A DNA stretch of 63,296 bases, from assembly GCA_937989875.1 (NCBI GenBank), contig CALKBO010000053.1:1-63296 (forward strand), written 5' to 3'. The notes under the pieces are model-generated. The model was not told where the DNA came from. It worked only from the letters and a program-made list of their open reading frames with translations, and ran no database searches. How positions within the stretch are numbered: position 1 is the first letter of the stretch; each line of letters opens with the position of its first letter. This DNA comes from an uncultured Collinsella sp. Its GTDB lineage: Bacteria > Actinomycetota > Coriobacteriia > Coriobacteriales > Coriobacteriaceae. This document shows positions 50,033 through 58,098 of this stretch, one piece after another. The position numbers were made by a program, and so were the translations under genes.

Positions 50033-53000
50033 CTAGCGCTTCTTTGGGATCGACCTAAGGCGAGCGAACCATAGGGCTGCGGCACCCGAGGTCAGGAGCG
50101 CGGTGATGCAAGCGGCGATGGGAACTGGTCCTGTTGCCGGTAGGTCCTGCGGTAGGGTACAGCGTTGAATGACACAGTCCTCGTCATGTGACTCAAGTTT
50201 ATCGCCGCCGCCGTTGCGGCAAAGATCGACGCGTGCGCTGTTGGTGAGTGCGGTTTGGGGCGTATAAGCCGATGTTGCCTGCATGTGCACGACTGCGCCC
50301 CGAGCGTCTGCGCCAAGGATTGCTTTGGCATCGTCAAGGTCGTCGTGCTCATCTTTGAGATCATCGCGGGTCCAAGAATCCGCATCGCTTCGAGTCGTAA
50401 AGTCGGCGGCTACCGCACCGTATTCAATTCGAATGCCCGTTATGACGGTATTGGATGCAAGGTCGAGCTCTTCCGCCTCGAGTGTGGTGGATTCCGTGGT
50501 CGAGATATCCGCCTTCCAGAGGTGCCAACCGTCGTAATCGACGAGGCGACAGTCCTCACCCAGGCTCTCTTTTACTTCGTCGGACTCAAGCCAAGGATTT
50601 TCGTGCCCATCGTCAAGTGTCGCGTTTGCCGGCTCATCGACGTCTGTCGAGTCCAACGGCGTCGTGCGATACCATACGTTGCACAGACCGTTGAGGTCGC
50701 CGATGGCGACGGGGGTTTCGATTGAGATGAATCTCGCCGTGCCGTCTTTGGCGCACTCAAGATCATCGGTAATCGTAAACTCATCAACCCAAGTAGCGGA
50801 ATCGTTTCGAGCATCGATGGTATAGGAGAAAAGCCCATCACTATTGGTTTGCGTCGTGGCGCGGTTTTTACCATCGCCGTTAGCCAACAGGCCCTTTTCG
50901 ATAGGTTGGACAAGTTCCTGACGCTTGTCGACCTGCCCCTTGATCTCGATGGGCGCATCCTTCATCGCGACGGATTGGACTTCTCCCGTATCTTTTATTT
51001 CAAACGTTATCTCCTCGGCAAGGTCATAGGTCCGCGGAGACATCATTTCGCGCAACGAGTAGGTGCCAGGTGCAAGATGTTCGACGCGGTGCGGCTTGTC
51101 GGATGAGGTCCAGGAGTCTATTTCGGTTTTATCGGGACCATATAAGGTGAGCTGTGCGCCTTCCACTTCCTGCTCACCGCTTGCATCGACCTTGGAGATA
51201 TCAACCTTGGTGTAATCGTCGGATACGTTAAGCCGTGCTTCTACGACGGGTGTTTTCTGGTCGGCATAAGTAAGGTCGACAATATGGGATGTCCGATCGA
51301 GTAAGAAGCCTGCCGGCGCTTGAGTCTCGACGACCTCGTAGCGTGCGGTGCCAGATCCCAGCGGGAGGTCGTCCGCGCGTGCTTCTCCAGTTTCATCCGT
51401 CGTGACGGTAGCGACAGTCTCACCGTCGAGCGCGGCAATGCTACCGTCGGGGCGCACGATATCACCCGAGGCACGGATCTCAAAGACGGCGCCCGCGAGG
51501 CTGCTGCCGTCTACGGCATCGGCTTTAACGATCCTGATGTTTCCGGTCGCGGCGTGGTCATAATACGAGGCGATTGCAACGGGCGTTAGGTTCATGTCGG
51601 CGGGTATGTTTACCTCGATCTCCTCGCCGACAAGATAGGGCTCTTTGGCCGAGGTTTCGCGTACATAATAGGTGCCCGGCACGAGCGATTCGGGCAGTGT
51701 GACGGTCCCGGTCGCGTCAGTCGTAAAGGTGTCCATTACGTTATGTGCTGGATACCAGCAAGTTTGTGAGACAGGTTCGTGATTGCTGTCGAGGAGTTGG
51801 AAGGTGAATCCGGCTAGTGGAACAGAAGCGCCTGTTTGGGCATCGCGTTTTACAATCTGGAGATGCGTCGACAGCGCGTGGTTGTCCACGATATATTGAA
51901 GCTCGGCGCCGTTGGAAATCTGATTGGCCCCGACGGTCCATTCCCCTGCACGTTTAAAACCCTCGGGGACGGTTTCCGGAACCTCGCGAACCGTGTAGCC
52001 GGCACGGTCGTATGGGACGGCTCCGTGGACACCGGCGGGTCGCTTGCCTGTGCCGAACCATGCTTCGGGCTGATCTTTGGTGGAGGCAAAGCCATAGATG
52101 TTTGTGGTCAGTGTGCCAACAACCTGCTGAGAGCTGTTGCTGACAACCTCAAAGACAACACCACCCGCCGGTTGCTCCAGGCCGGATTGGTCGCTATTGC
52201 CGTAATCCTTGAATTTGGAAATCTCAAGGTCAAACGCAATGGGGATATCGGAAATGCGAGATTCGATCTCGACTACGCCTGAATCGCCGAGCTGGTCGGC
52301 TCCAACGGTATAGGTCCAGCTGTCGTTGGATGGCAGGTAGCCCTCGGGGGCTTTTGATTCGTAGATGGTAAAGGTTCCTAAGGGGACATCGACGAGGGTA
52401 GCCCGACCGCTTTCGTCGGTCGTGAGGATCTGCGCCCATCCAGGGGTTGATTGCGACACACACGTGAACTCTGCTCCTGCGAGTGAAGATCCCACCTGGG
52501 GGCCGGCATTCGTCGCGGCATCGAGTTTTACGATACGCAGGTTGATGGTGCCGGGCTGTTCATCAATGGCGACCTGTCCGCCGTCATTCCCCGTGGTAAA
52601 GGCGATGCGATCGTGACGGGGGACATAGCCGGCCGGCGCCTTCGTTTCAACTAGGTAGTATGCCGTGTTGGGCAGAAGTGTTGCTTGCGCCCGACCGTTG
52701 CTGTCCATCTGGATGGTGCCGACATGCGCGCCGCTGGCGCTCTCAAAAATATCGAATGTTGCCCCGTCAAACTGATAAGTATTGTTTCCGCTGGTAATGG
52801 CGGCGTTTGCAGACTGTTTTTTGAAGGAAACAGAGACCGCCGGCAGTACATAGAGCATGTCCTGACGTTTGCTGCCGCCCGATACGGCTCCTAGATAGCG
52901 TCGCGCGCGGTGCGGAGCGGCTTTGATGCTTCCTGATTTTGCGCTGTCGTGGAGCCACCGCGCCGCCGCCACGACTTCATTGTCAGTGGTAAAGTGCCCA

Positions 53001-53464
53001 CTCTTGGTTTTGCCCTGAGCGGTCGTGTAAGAGTAAGTACCGTCGACATGGGTAGTGCCGTTGAGCATCCATACGGCAAGCTGGGTTGCGGCGCGGGCGC
53101 GATCGGGTGAAAGATGGTAACCGCCAAACGACGTGGCGGTAGGATATCCGTGACAAACGATTGCCGCGAACTCGTCGTCGAGCCACACCCAGCCTTGATC
53201 AAAGTTGAGCCATGGGCCGCCCGGCTTGGTGGGGCCGGGGCGCTCCTGGTTCATGCAGTAGGCAATCGAGGCGTCTTGAGCTTCATACTTGCCGATGAAG
53301 AAGGGCCCACAATCATCGCTAATAGTGCGGAAGCCGAGCTGGTCGTAGCCATCGACGGCAAATGCGGCTCCCGGTGCCAGGCAGCCGAAAAGCAGGAAGA
53401 GGAGCAGGAGCAGCGGACCTGTTGCGATTGCGCTGTGGACAGAGTGCGTGGGTGCGTTGGACAT
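50033..53464 (-). CDS. Thioester-domain surface adhesin with CnaB repeats, LPXTG anchored
   Basis: 1143 aa. A signal peptide (residues 13-36) precedes a thioester domain: Cys70 in AYCMNQ and Gln128 in TQLAVW, the two residues that form the internal thioester in Gram-positive adhesins. About six CnaB-like domains follow, each ending in an E-containing strand (YYLVETKAPAGY, FTIYESKAPEGY, YEVVETQAPAGF and others). A larger terminal domain contains two acidic stretches. The sorting signal is LPATG (1108-1112) with hydrophobic span and KKR. Monocistronic, opposed to its neighbours. The likely role is covalent attachment to a host amine; that is inference. Confidence 0.88.
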   Translation of the reverse strand: MSNAPTHSVHSAIATGPLLLLLFLLFGCLAPGAAFAVDGYDQLGFRTISDDCGPFFIGKYEAQDASIAYCMNQERPGPTKPGGPWLNFDQGWVWLDDEFAAIVCHGYPTATSFGGYHLSPDRARAATQLAVWMLNGTTHVDGTYSYTTAQGKTKSGHFTTDNEVVAAARWLHDSAKSGSIKAAPHRARRYLGAVSGGSKRQDMLYVLPAVSVSFKKQSANAAITSGNNTYQFDGATFDIFESASGAHVGTIQMDSNGRAQATLLPNTAYYLVETKAPAGYVPRHDRIAFTTGNDGGQVAIDEQPGTINLRIVKLDAATNAGPQVGSSLAGAEFTCVSQSTPGWAQILTTDESGRATLVDVPLGTFTIYESKAPEGYLPSNDSWTYTVGADQLGDSGVVEIESRISDIPIAFDLEISKFKDYGNSDQSGLEQPAGGVVFEVVSNSSQQVVGTLTTNIYGFASTKDQPEAWFGTGKRPAGVHGAVPYDRAGYTVREVPETVPEGFKRAGEWTVGANQISNGAELQYIVDNHALSTHLQIVKRDAQTGASVPLAGFTFQLLDSNHEPVSQTCWYPAHNVMDTFTTDATGTVTLPESLVPGTYYVRETSAKEPYLVGEEIEVNIPADMNLTPVAIASYYDHAATGNIRIVKADAVDGSSLAGAVFEIRASGDIVRPDGSIAALDGETVATVTTDETGEARADDLPLGSGTARYEVVETQAPAGFLLDRTSHIVDLTYADQKTPVVEARLNVSDDYTKVDISKVDASGEQEVEGAQLTLYGPDKTEIDSWTSSDKPHRVEHLAPGTYSLREMMSPRTYDLAEEITFEIKDTGEVQSVAMKDAPIEIKGQVDKRQELVQPIEKGLLANGDGKNRATTQTNSDGLFSYTIDARNDSATWVDEFTITDDLECAKDGTARFISIETPVAIGDLNGLCNVWYRTTPLDSTDVDEPANATLDDGHENPWLESDEVKESLGEDCRLVDYDGWHLWKADISTTESTTLEAEELDLASNTVITGIRIEYGAVAADFTTRSDADSWTRDDLKDEHDDLDDAKAILGADARGAVVHMQATSAYTPQTALTNSARVDLCRNGGGDKLESHDEDCVIQRCTLPQDLPATGPVPIAACITALLTSGAAALWFARLRSIPKKR

Positions 53465-53719
53465 GGCTGCTCCTTATCCCTCGTGCGTCGCACGGGGAGG
53501 CTGCGACGCGTAGGATGAGGCTACCCCCGAGGTTCATGCGGGTAAGTACCGGAGCCTGACCAAAAGCTTGCCCAATTCCTGACAAATTGAGCTCAAATAC
53601 AACAATCAAGCAAAAGTACAGGTAGAAGATAGGGAGAACAGGAAGTCAAAGGTCCTCGTCTCCACAATTGACGCGATTTTCAAACGAATCTCCATAGCTA
53701 AAACAAGCATCGCCACCCT
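53465..53719. other. A/T-rich intergenic region between adhesin and tRNA-Gly
   Basis: About 255 bp, with low GC from 53575 to 53700. It holds the adhesin promoter on the minus strand, but no clear -35/-10 pair could be fixed. No gene seen. Confidence 0.4.
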
Positions 53720-53749
53720 TGTATCGAACAAGACAACCGCGTTATACTA
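53720..53749 (+). promoter_or_regulatory. Promoter of tRNA-Gly
   Basis: TTGTAT (53720-53725), an 18-nt spacer and TATACT (53744-53749), 12 nt before the tRNA. Confidence 0.6.
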
Positions 53750-53761
53750 TCCCCCACATAT

Positions 53762-53836
53762 GCGGGCATCGCCAAGTGGTAAGGCATCAGCTTCCCAAGC
53801 TGACACTCGCGGGTTCGAGTCCCGTTGCCCGCTCCA
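53762..53836 (+). tRNA. tRNA-Gly, anticodon CCC
   Basis: 75 nt with encoded CCA. The acceptor is GCGGGCA with TGCCCGC. The anticodon loop TTCCCAA gives CCC, and the T-arm is GGGTTCGAGTCCC. Reads the GGG codon. Confidence 0.94.
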
Positions 53837-53848
53837 GCTAGAAGCACA

Positions 53849-53882
53849 AGCACGGCACCATTACGGTGCCGTGCTTTTTTCA
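53849..53882 (+). terminator. Terminator after tRNA-Gly
   Basis: An 11-bp stem AGCACGGCACC with GGTGCCGTGCT, then TTTTTT. Confidence 0.92.
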
Positions 53883-53891
53883 ATAAAGCGC

Positions 53892-54028
53892 CGGGACTCG
53901 AACCCGACAGGGTGCGAGCGTAAAGCAAACGCGAAGCGTTTGTAGCGAGCAGGCGAAGGCGCCGACAGGCGCCTGAAGCCGGTGCGGATTTGCGAAGCAA
54001 ATACGCGGATGTCCCGTTGCCCGCTCCA
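53892..54028. repeat. tRNA-Gly-associated hairpin element, unit 1
   Basis: An inverted copy of the T-arm (CGGGACTCGAACCCG, 53892-53906) is followed by hairpins AAACGC/GCGTTT and AGGCGCC/GGCGCCT and a third (ATTTGC GAA GCAAAT). It ends with GTCCCGTTGCCCGCTCCA, the last 18 nt of the tRNA in direct orientation. Positions 53977-54028 are a 52-bp imperfect copy of 54108-54159. Confidence 0.8.
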
Positions 54029-54159
54029 TCGAGTGCGGGAGACATGGGGACGGCCAATTCAACAAAGTCTTCCCCATCGTCTCCGTGAATCCGAGGAGAT
54101 CGACCGCAGCCGGTGCGTATTTGCGAAGCAAATACGCGGACGTCCCGTTGCCCGCTCCA
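54029..54159. repeat. tRNA-Gly-associated hairpin element, unit 2
   Basis: It begins with a different hairpin (GGAGACATGGGGA with TCCCCATCGTCTCC). From 54108 it shares 50 of 52 bases with the end of unit 1: the GAA-loop hairpin and the tRNA-Gly 3' tail. It contains a 23-nt palindrome with GAA loop (54114-54136). Confidence 0.78.
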
Positions 54160-54261
54160 ATTCCAAAATGTTAGGTTAATGCCTGCTGCCCATACTTGCA
54201 CCTGCGCACGGTACAATGGTTGGGTTACGACCAACGTGCCAATAACCAAAAAGGAGCCGCT

Positions 54262-55608
54262 ATGATCGATCGCTATACCCGCCCGGAGATGGGACACATT
54301 TTCTCCCTCGAGAACAAGTACGCCATTTGGCAGGAGATCGAGGTCTTGGCCTGCGAGGCCCAGGCGGAGCTCGGCAAGATCGGTATTTCCAAAGACGAGG
54401 CCCAGTGGATCCGCGACCATGCCAACTTTGAGAAGGCGAAGGTCGATGAGATCGAGGAAGTCACGCGCCACGACGTCATTGCCTTCCTGACCAACATGAA
54501 GGAGTACATCGATGCCGATGTTCCCGAGGGCGACCCCAAACCCAGCCGCTGGGTTCACTATGGCATGACCAGCTCCGATCTGGGCGACACGGCCCTGTGC
54601 TACCAGCTCACCCAGGCCTGCGACCTGATCATCGAGGATGTCAAGAAGCTCGGCGAGATTTGCAAGCGTCGCGCCTTTGAGGAGCGCAACACGCTCTGCG
54701 CCGGCCGTACTCATGGCATCCATGCCGAGCCGATGACCTTCGGCATGAAGTTTGGCTCTTGGGCCTGGGAGCTCAAGCGCGATCTGGACCGTCTTGAGGA
54801 TGCCCGCAAGAACGTTGCCTTCGGTGCTATCTCGGGCGCTGTCGGCACGTACAGCTCCATCGAGCCGTTCGTCGAGGAGTACGTCTGCGAGCACCTGGGC
54901 CTGGTCCACGATCCTCTGTCCACGCAGGTCATCAGCCGCGATCACCATGCCTATCTCGCCGGCGTTCTCGCTACCACCGCGGCCACCTGTGAGCGCATCG
55001 CTACCGAGGTTCGCAACCTGCAGAAGACCGATACGCTCGAGGCCGAGGAACCGTTCCGTAAGGGTCAAAAGGGCAGCTCCGCCATGCCGCACAAGCGCAA
55101 CCCCATCACCATGGAGAAGGTCTGCGGCCTGTCGCGCGTCGTGAAGGCCAACGCGCAGGTTGCCTTCGACAACGTCGCCCTGTGGCACGAGCGTGACATT
55201 TCGCACTCCTCTGCCGAGCGCGTCGCCCAGGCCGACAGCTTCATCGCCCTCGACCACATGTTCCAGTGCCTCATCCGCGTTATCGACGGCCTGCAGCTGT
55301 ATCCCGCTCGCATGATGGCCAACCTCAACAAGACACGCGGCCTCATCTTCTCCTCCAAGGTCCTGCTCGCCCTCGTCGACACGGGCATCACCCGCGAGGA
55401 CGCGTACGCCATTGTGCAGGAGAACGCCATGGCAACCTGGCACGAGGTACAGGATTGTGTCTCCGGCCCCACCTTTAAGGAGCGTCTCGAGGCCGACCCG
55501 CGCTGCACCGTCAGTCAGGAGAAGCTCGACGAGATCTTTGATCCGTGGGACTTCCTCACCCGCATTGATACGGTCTTTGATCGTCTGGAGCAGCTGAGCT
55601 TCGAGTAG
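54262..55608 (+). CDS. purB: Adenylosuccinate lyase
   Basis: 448 aa. It cleaves SAICAR and adenylosuccinate, two steps of purine synthesis. The signature GSSAMPHKRNP (about residue 270) holds the catalytic Ser loop, and TSSDLGDTALCYQ and GRTHGIHAEPMT are the other active-site segments. The ATG at 54262 has AAGGAG 7 nt upstream; the open frame from 54196 overlaps the likely promoter. It is transcribed alone. Confidence 0.96.
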   Translation: MIDRYTRPEMGHIFSLENKYAIWQEIEVLACEAQAELGKIGISKDEAQWIRDHANFEKAKVDEIEEVTRHDVIAFLTNMKEYIDADVPEGDPKPSRWVHYGMTSSDLGDTALCYQLTQACDLIIEDVKKLGEICKRRAFEERNTLCAGRTHGIHAEPMTFGMKFGSWAWELKRDLDRLEDARKNVAFGAISGAVGTYSSIEPFVEEYVCEHLGLVHDPLSTQVISRDHHAYLAGVLATTAATCERIATEVRNLQKTDTLEAEEPFRKGQKGSSAMPHKRNPITMEKVCGLSRVVKANAQVAFDNVALWHERDISHSSAERVAQADSFIALDHMFQCLIRVIDGLQLYPARMMANLNKTRGLIFSSKVLLALVDTGITREDAYAIVQENAMATWHEVQDCVSGPTFKERLEADPRCTVSQEKLDEIFDPWDFLTRIDTVFDRLEQLSFE

Positions 55609-55736
55609 GTTCGGGCATAACGTTAGCTTTTTAGGGCGCTTTGCTGGTAATGTGTGTTGCCGGCAAAGCGCCTCGTTGCATTTAGGGAAAGACGGGGATA
55701 ATAGTCGTCTCGAATAACATTCTGAGAGGGGATCGC

Positions 55737-56000
55737 ATGATTTCGTTTGATTACAAGCCTCAGGGCGTGTGTGCTCGCAATATTCACCTTGATCTTTCCG
55801 ATGACGGCAACAAGGTGATGGGCGTTGAGTTTACCGGCGGCTGCGACGGCAATCTCAAGGCTATCTCCAAGCTGGTCGAGGGCGCTCCTGCCGATCGCGT
55901 AATCGAGGTTCTCGCCGGTAATACCTGCGGTATGAAAAAGACCTCCTGCGCCGACCAGCTTACACGCGCTATCGAGGCCGCTCGCACCGAGATCGCCTAA
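55737..56000 (+). CDS. TSCPD domain protein
   Basis: 87 aa. The family pattern is clear: GVCARNIHLD, VEFTGGCDGNLKAIS, NTCGMKKTSCADQL. The TSCPD domain also occurs at the end of some vitamin B12-dependent ribonucleotide reductases, where it is thought to bind metal or thiols through its four Cys. Stand-alone members are of unknown role. GAGAGGGG upstream. Its stop overlaps the next gene's ATG (TAATG). Confidence 0.88.
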   Translation: MISFDYKPQGVCARNIHLDLSDDGNKVMGVEFTGGCDGNLKAISKLVEGAPADRVIEVLAGNTCGMKKTSCADQLTRAIEAARTEIA

Positions 56001-57211
56001 TGGGTATCGCCGATCACATCAAGAACGGAATATCGCGTCGCGGCTTTGTACTCGGTGGGGCTGCCGCGGGCGCTGCCACGGTGCTTGCCGGATGCTCGAA
56101 AAAAACGGGCACTAGCGATGATGCCGCCGGCGAGCCGCAGGTTATCAAGGATGATTCCAAAATCATCTCGATTACGGATGAGTACGAGGCAGTCGACATC
56201 GATCTTGAGCCGGCGGCGTCATGGACGCTGCCTCTGGGTACGCTGCTGTACTACTGCGACGGCGATTACGCCGCGGCGATGATGGCGCCCGCATCGGCAC
56301 TGCACGCCAACACACTCGGTGTGCTCAACCTGGGCGATGGCTCGCTTACCACATTAATCGAGGATCCTATCGAGGGCACGGGATATGCATTCTACGATGT
56401 CCGTGCCGGCGACGGCGTATTCGCGTGGGTTGAGATGAACTTTGCCAATTCATCGTGGAAGCTCTACGGTCAAAATCTGTCGGGCGCTTCGCTCTCTGGC
56501 GACGTGGTTGAGCTCGATCGAGGTGGCAAGGACTATGATCCGCCGCTGTTTACGGCGTTCGGGTCATCAGTCATCTGGTATAAAATGCCCTCGGCAGGTG
56601 GCAATAAAACGAGTAGCGATTCGTTTTGCTATCGTCGCTCGCTTGATGAATCCAAGGCCGAGACAATTTGGAAATCGACGGGCCGCTTTGCATCGGCCCC
56701 GCGCGCGAGCGACGGCATTTTGACCATCTCGCCGCGTGTCCGCAACGACGAGGGCGTCTACTACGGCATAACGGCAATCGATCTGACCGACGGCAACAAC
56801 ACCAAGCGTGCCCAGTTGGTCCTTCCTTCGTCAGTTTCGCCTTTCGAGGCCGTATATATGGGCGATACCTTCGTGTTTTCTATCGAGGCGGCCTATAGTG
56901 GCGTGGGCAGCCTGGGCAATATGGGCACGTATATCGGTAATGAGGGAGGGCCGTACCTCTTCCTGTCACGCGAGCCGCTCGCATGTGCGGCTGGTAAGAA
57001 GAATAAATACCTTGTTAAGGTACAGGCGTCGCATTTCCTGATCGACACCTCTGCCAAGACCTATGGCTCGCTGCTGTCGCCCGACCGCGCTTTGGAGTAT
57101 GGCGATTATCCAGCTACGGCGGGAAAATCGGACTCATTCCTTACGTACGCCACGGTGCGCAACAGCCAGGGTATACCAGAGACGGTCACTGCACGCCTAT
57201 TCTCTCTTTAA
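56000..57211 (+). CDS. Tat-exported lipoprotein, beta-propeller-like, function unknown
   Basis: 403 aa. A twin-arginine signal (SRRGFVLGGA, residues 12-21) is followed by a lipobox LAGC (Cys31), then a Ser/Thr/Asp-rich linker. The rest is rich in repeated beta segments with Tyr/Trp/Ser and Gly-Asp turns, suggesting a beta-propeller, but no named repeat is certain. Translationally coupled to the TSCPD gene. It should fold in the cytoplasm, pass the Tat pore and be lipid-anchored outside. Confidence 0.75.
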   Translation: MGIADHIKNGISRRGFVLGGAAAGAATVLAGCSKKTGTSDDAAGEPQVIKDDSKIISITDEYEAVDIDLEPAASWTLPLGTLLYYCDGDYAAAMMAPASALHANTLGVLNLGDGSLTTLIEDPIEGTGYAFYDVRAGDGVFAWVEMNFANSSWKLYGQNLSGASLSGDVVELDRGGKDYDPPLFTAFGSSVIWYKMPSAGGNKTSSDSFCYRRSLDESKAETIWKSTGRFASAPRASDGILTISPRVRNDEGVYYGITAIDLTDGNNTKRAQLVLPSSVSPFEAVYMGDTFVFSIEAAYSGVGSLGNMGTYIGNEGGPYLFLSREPLACAAGKKNKYLVKVQASHFLIDTSAKTYGSLLSPDRALEYGDYPATAGKSDSFLTYATVRNSQGIPETVTARLFSL

Positions 57212-57270
57212 GCTTAGAGGGGTTAAAAAGGCGCCAACAGGGGAATAAACGCGTTGTAATTGTGAGTACC

Positions 57271-57309
57271 GCCCGCCGAGCTGCCGCGTCATAGCGGCAT
57301 CCGGCGGGC
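57271..57309 (+). terminator. Hairpin after the Tat lipoprotein gene
   Basis: Stem GCCCGCCG..CTGCCGC with GCGGCA..CGGCGGGC (internal mismatch). No clear U-tract, so a weak or factor-dependent end. Confidence 0.45.
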
Positions 57310-57364
57310 TCAGGTGCGTTAAAATGGGCTTGTTCTTAGCTAATTGAGACAGGGGGGCCGTGTT

Positions 57365-58087
57365 ATGGCTTCAGATGCAAAAAAGATTCTGCTGGTCGAG
57401 GATGAGAAGGCAATCCGTGACGCCGTCGCTGCCTATCTCGAGCGCGAAGGCTACTGGGTTGTGGGCGTCGGCGACGGTCAGTCCGCGATCGAGGAGTTCG
57501 AGAAGCATCAGTTCGACCTGGTCGTGCTCGACCTTATGCTCCCCAAGATTCCCGGTGAGCGCGTTTGCCGCACCATTCGCGATACCTCGGATGTCCCCAT
57601 CATCATGCTGACGGCTAAGGGCGAGATCGAGGACCGTATTATCGGTCTTGAGCTCGGCGCCGACGACTATCTGATTAAGCCGTTCTCGCCGCGCGAGCTC
57701 GTCGCCCGCGTTCGTGCTCTGTTCCGCCGTGCCCATCAGGCCGACGAGCCCGCCGTCGAGGTGCTCGACTTCGGCGATCTGGTCATCGATATCTCGGGCC
57801 ACAAGATCTTGGTCGAGGGCAAGGAAGTCGATCTGACGGCTTCCGAGTTCAAGCTGCTCACCACGCTTGCCCGCCATCCCGGCCGTGTGTATAACCGCAT
57901 GGAGCTGGTCGAGAAAGTGCTCGGGTATGACTTTGAGGGCTATGAGCGCACCATCGATAGCCACGTGAAGAATCTTCGCGCCAAGCTGGGCGATGATCCC
58001 AAGAAGCCCAAGTGGCTCTACACCGTCCATGGTGTCGGCTATCGCTTCGAGGCTCCGGCCAAGACCGATAAGTCGGACGAGAAATAG
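57365..58087 (+). CDS. Response regulator, OmpR/PhoB family
   Basis: 240 aa. The receiver domain has the acidic pocket VEDE (11-14), phospho-acceptor Asp56 in VVLDLMLP and Lys in LIKPFS near 105. The winged-helix output domain includes LTASEFKLLTTLARHPGRVYNR and DSHVKNLRAKLGDDPKKPKWL (key parts SHVKNLRAKLGD, VHGVGYRFE). GGGGG upstream of the ATG at 57365. It is 11 nt before its histidine kinase. Confidence 0.93.
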   Translation: MASDAKKILLVEDEKAIRDAVAAYLEREGYWVVGVGDGQSAIEEFEKHQFDLVVLDLMLPKIPGERVCRTIRDTSDVPIIMLTAKGEIEDRIIGLELGADDYLIKPFSPRELVARVRALFRRAHQADEPAVEVLDFGDLVIDISGHKILVEGKEVDLTASEFKLLTTLARHPGRVYNRMELVEKVLGYDFEGYERTIDSHVKNLRAKLGDDPKKPKWLYTVHGVGYRFEAPAKTDKSDEK

Positions 58088-58098
58088 GGAAATCACAT

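Noticed and set aside
53892..54159. CRISPR array behind tRNA-Gly
   Set aside because: Only two copies, unequal unit contents, repeats derived from tRNA and hairpins, and no cas genes in the window.
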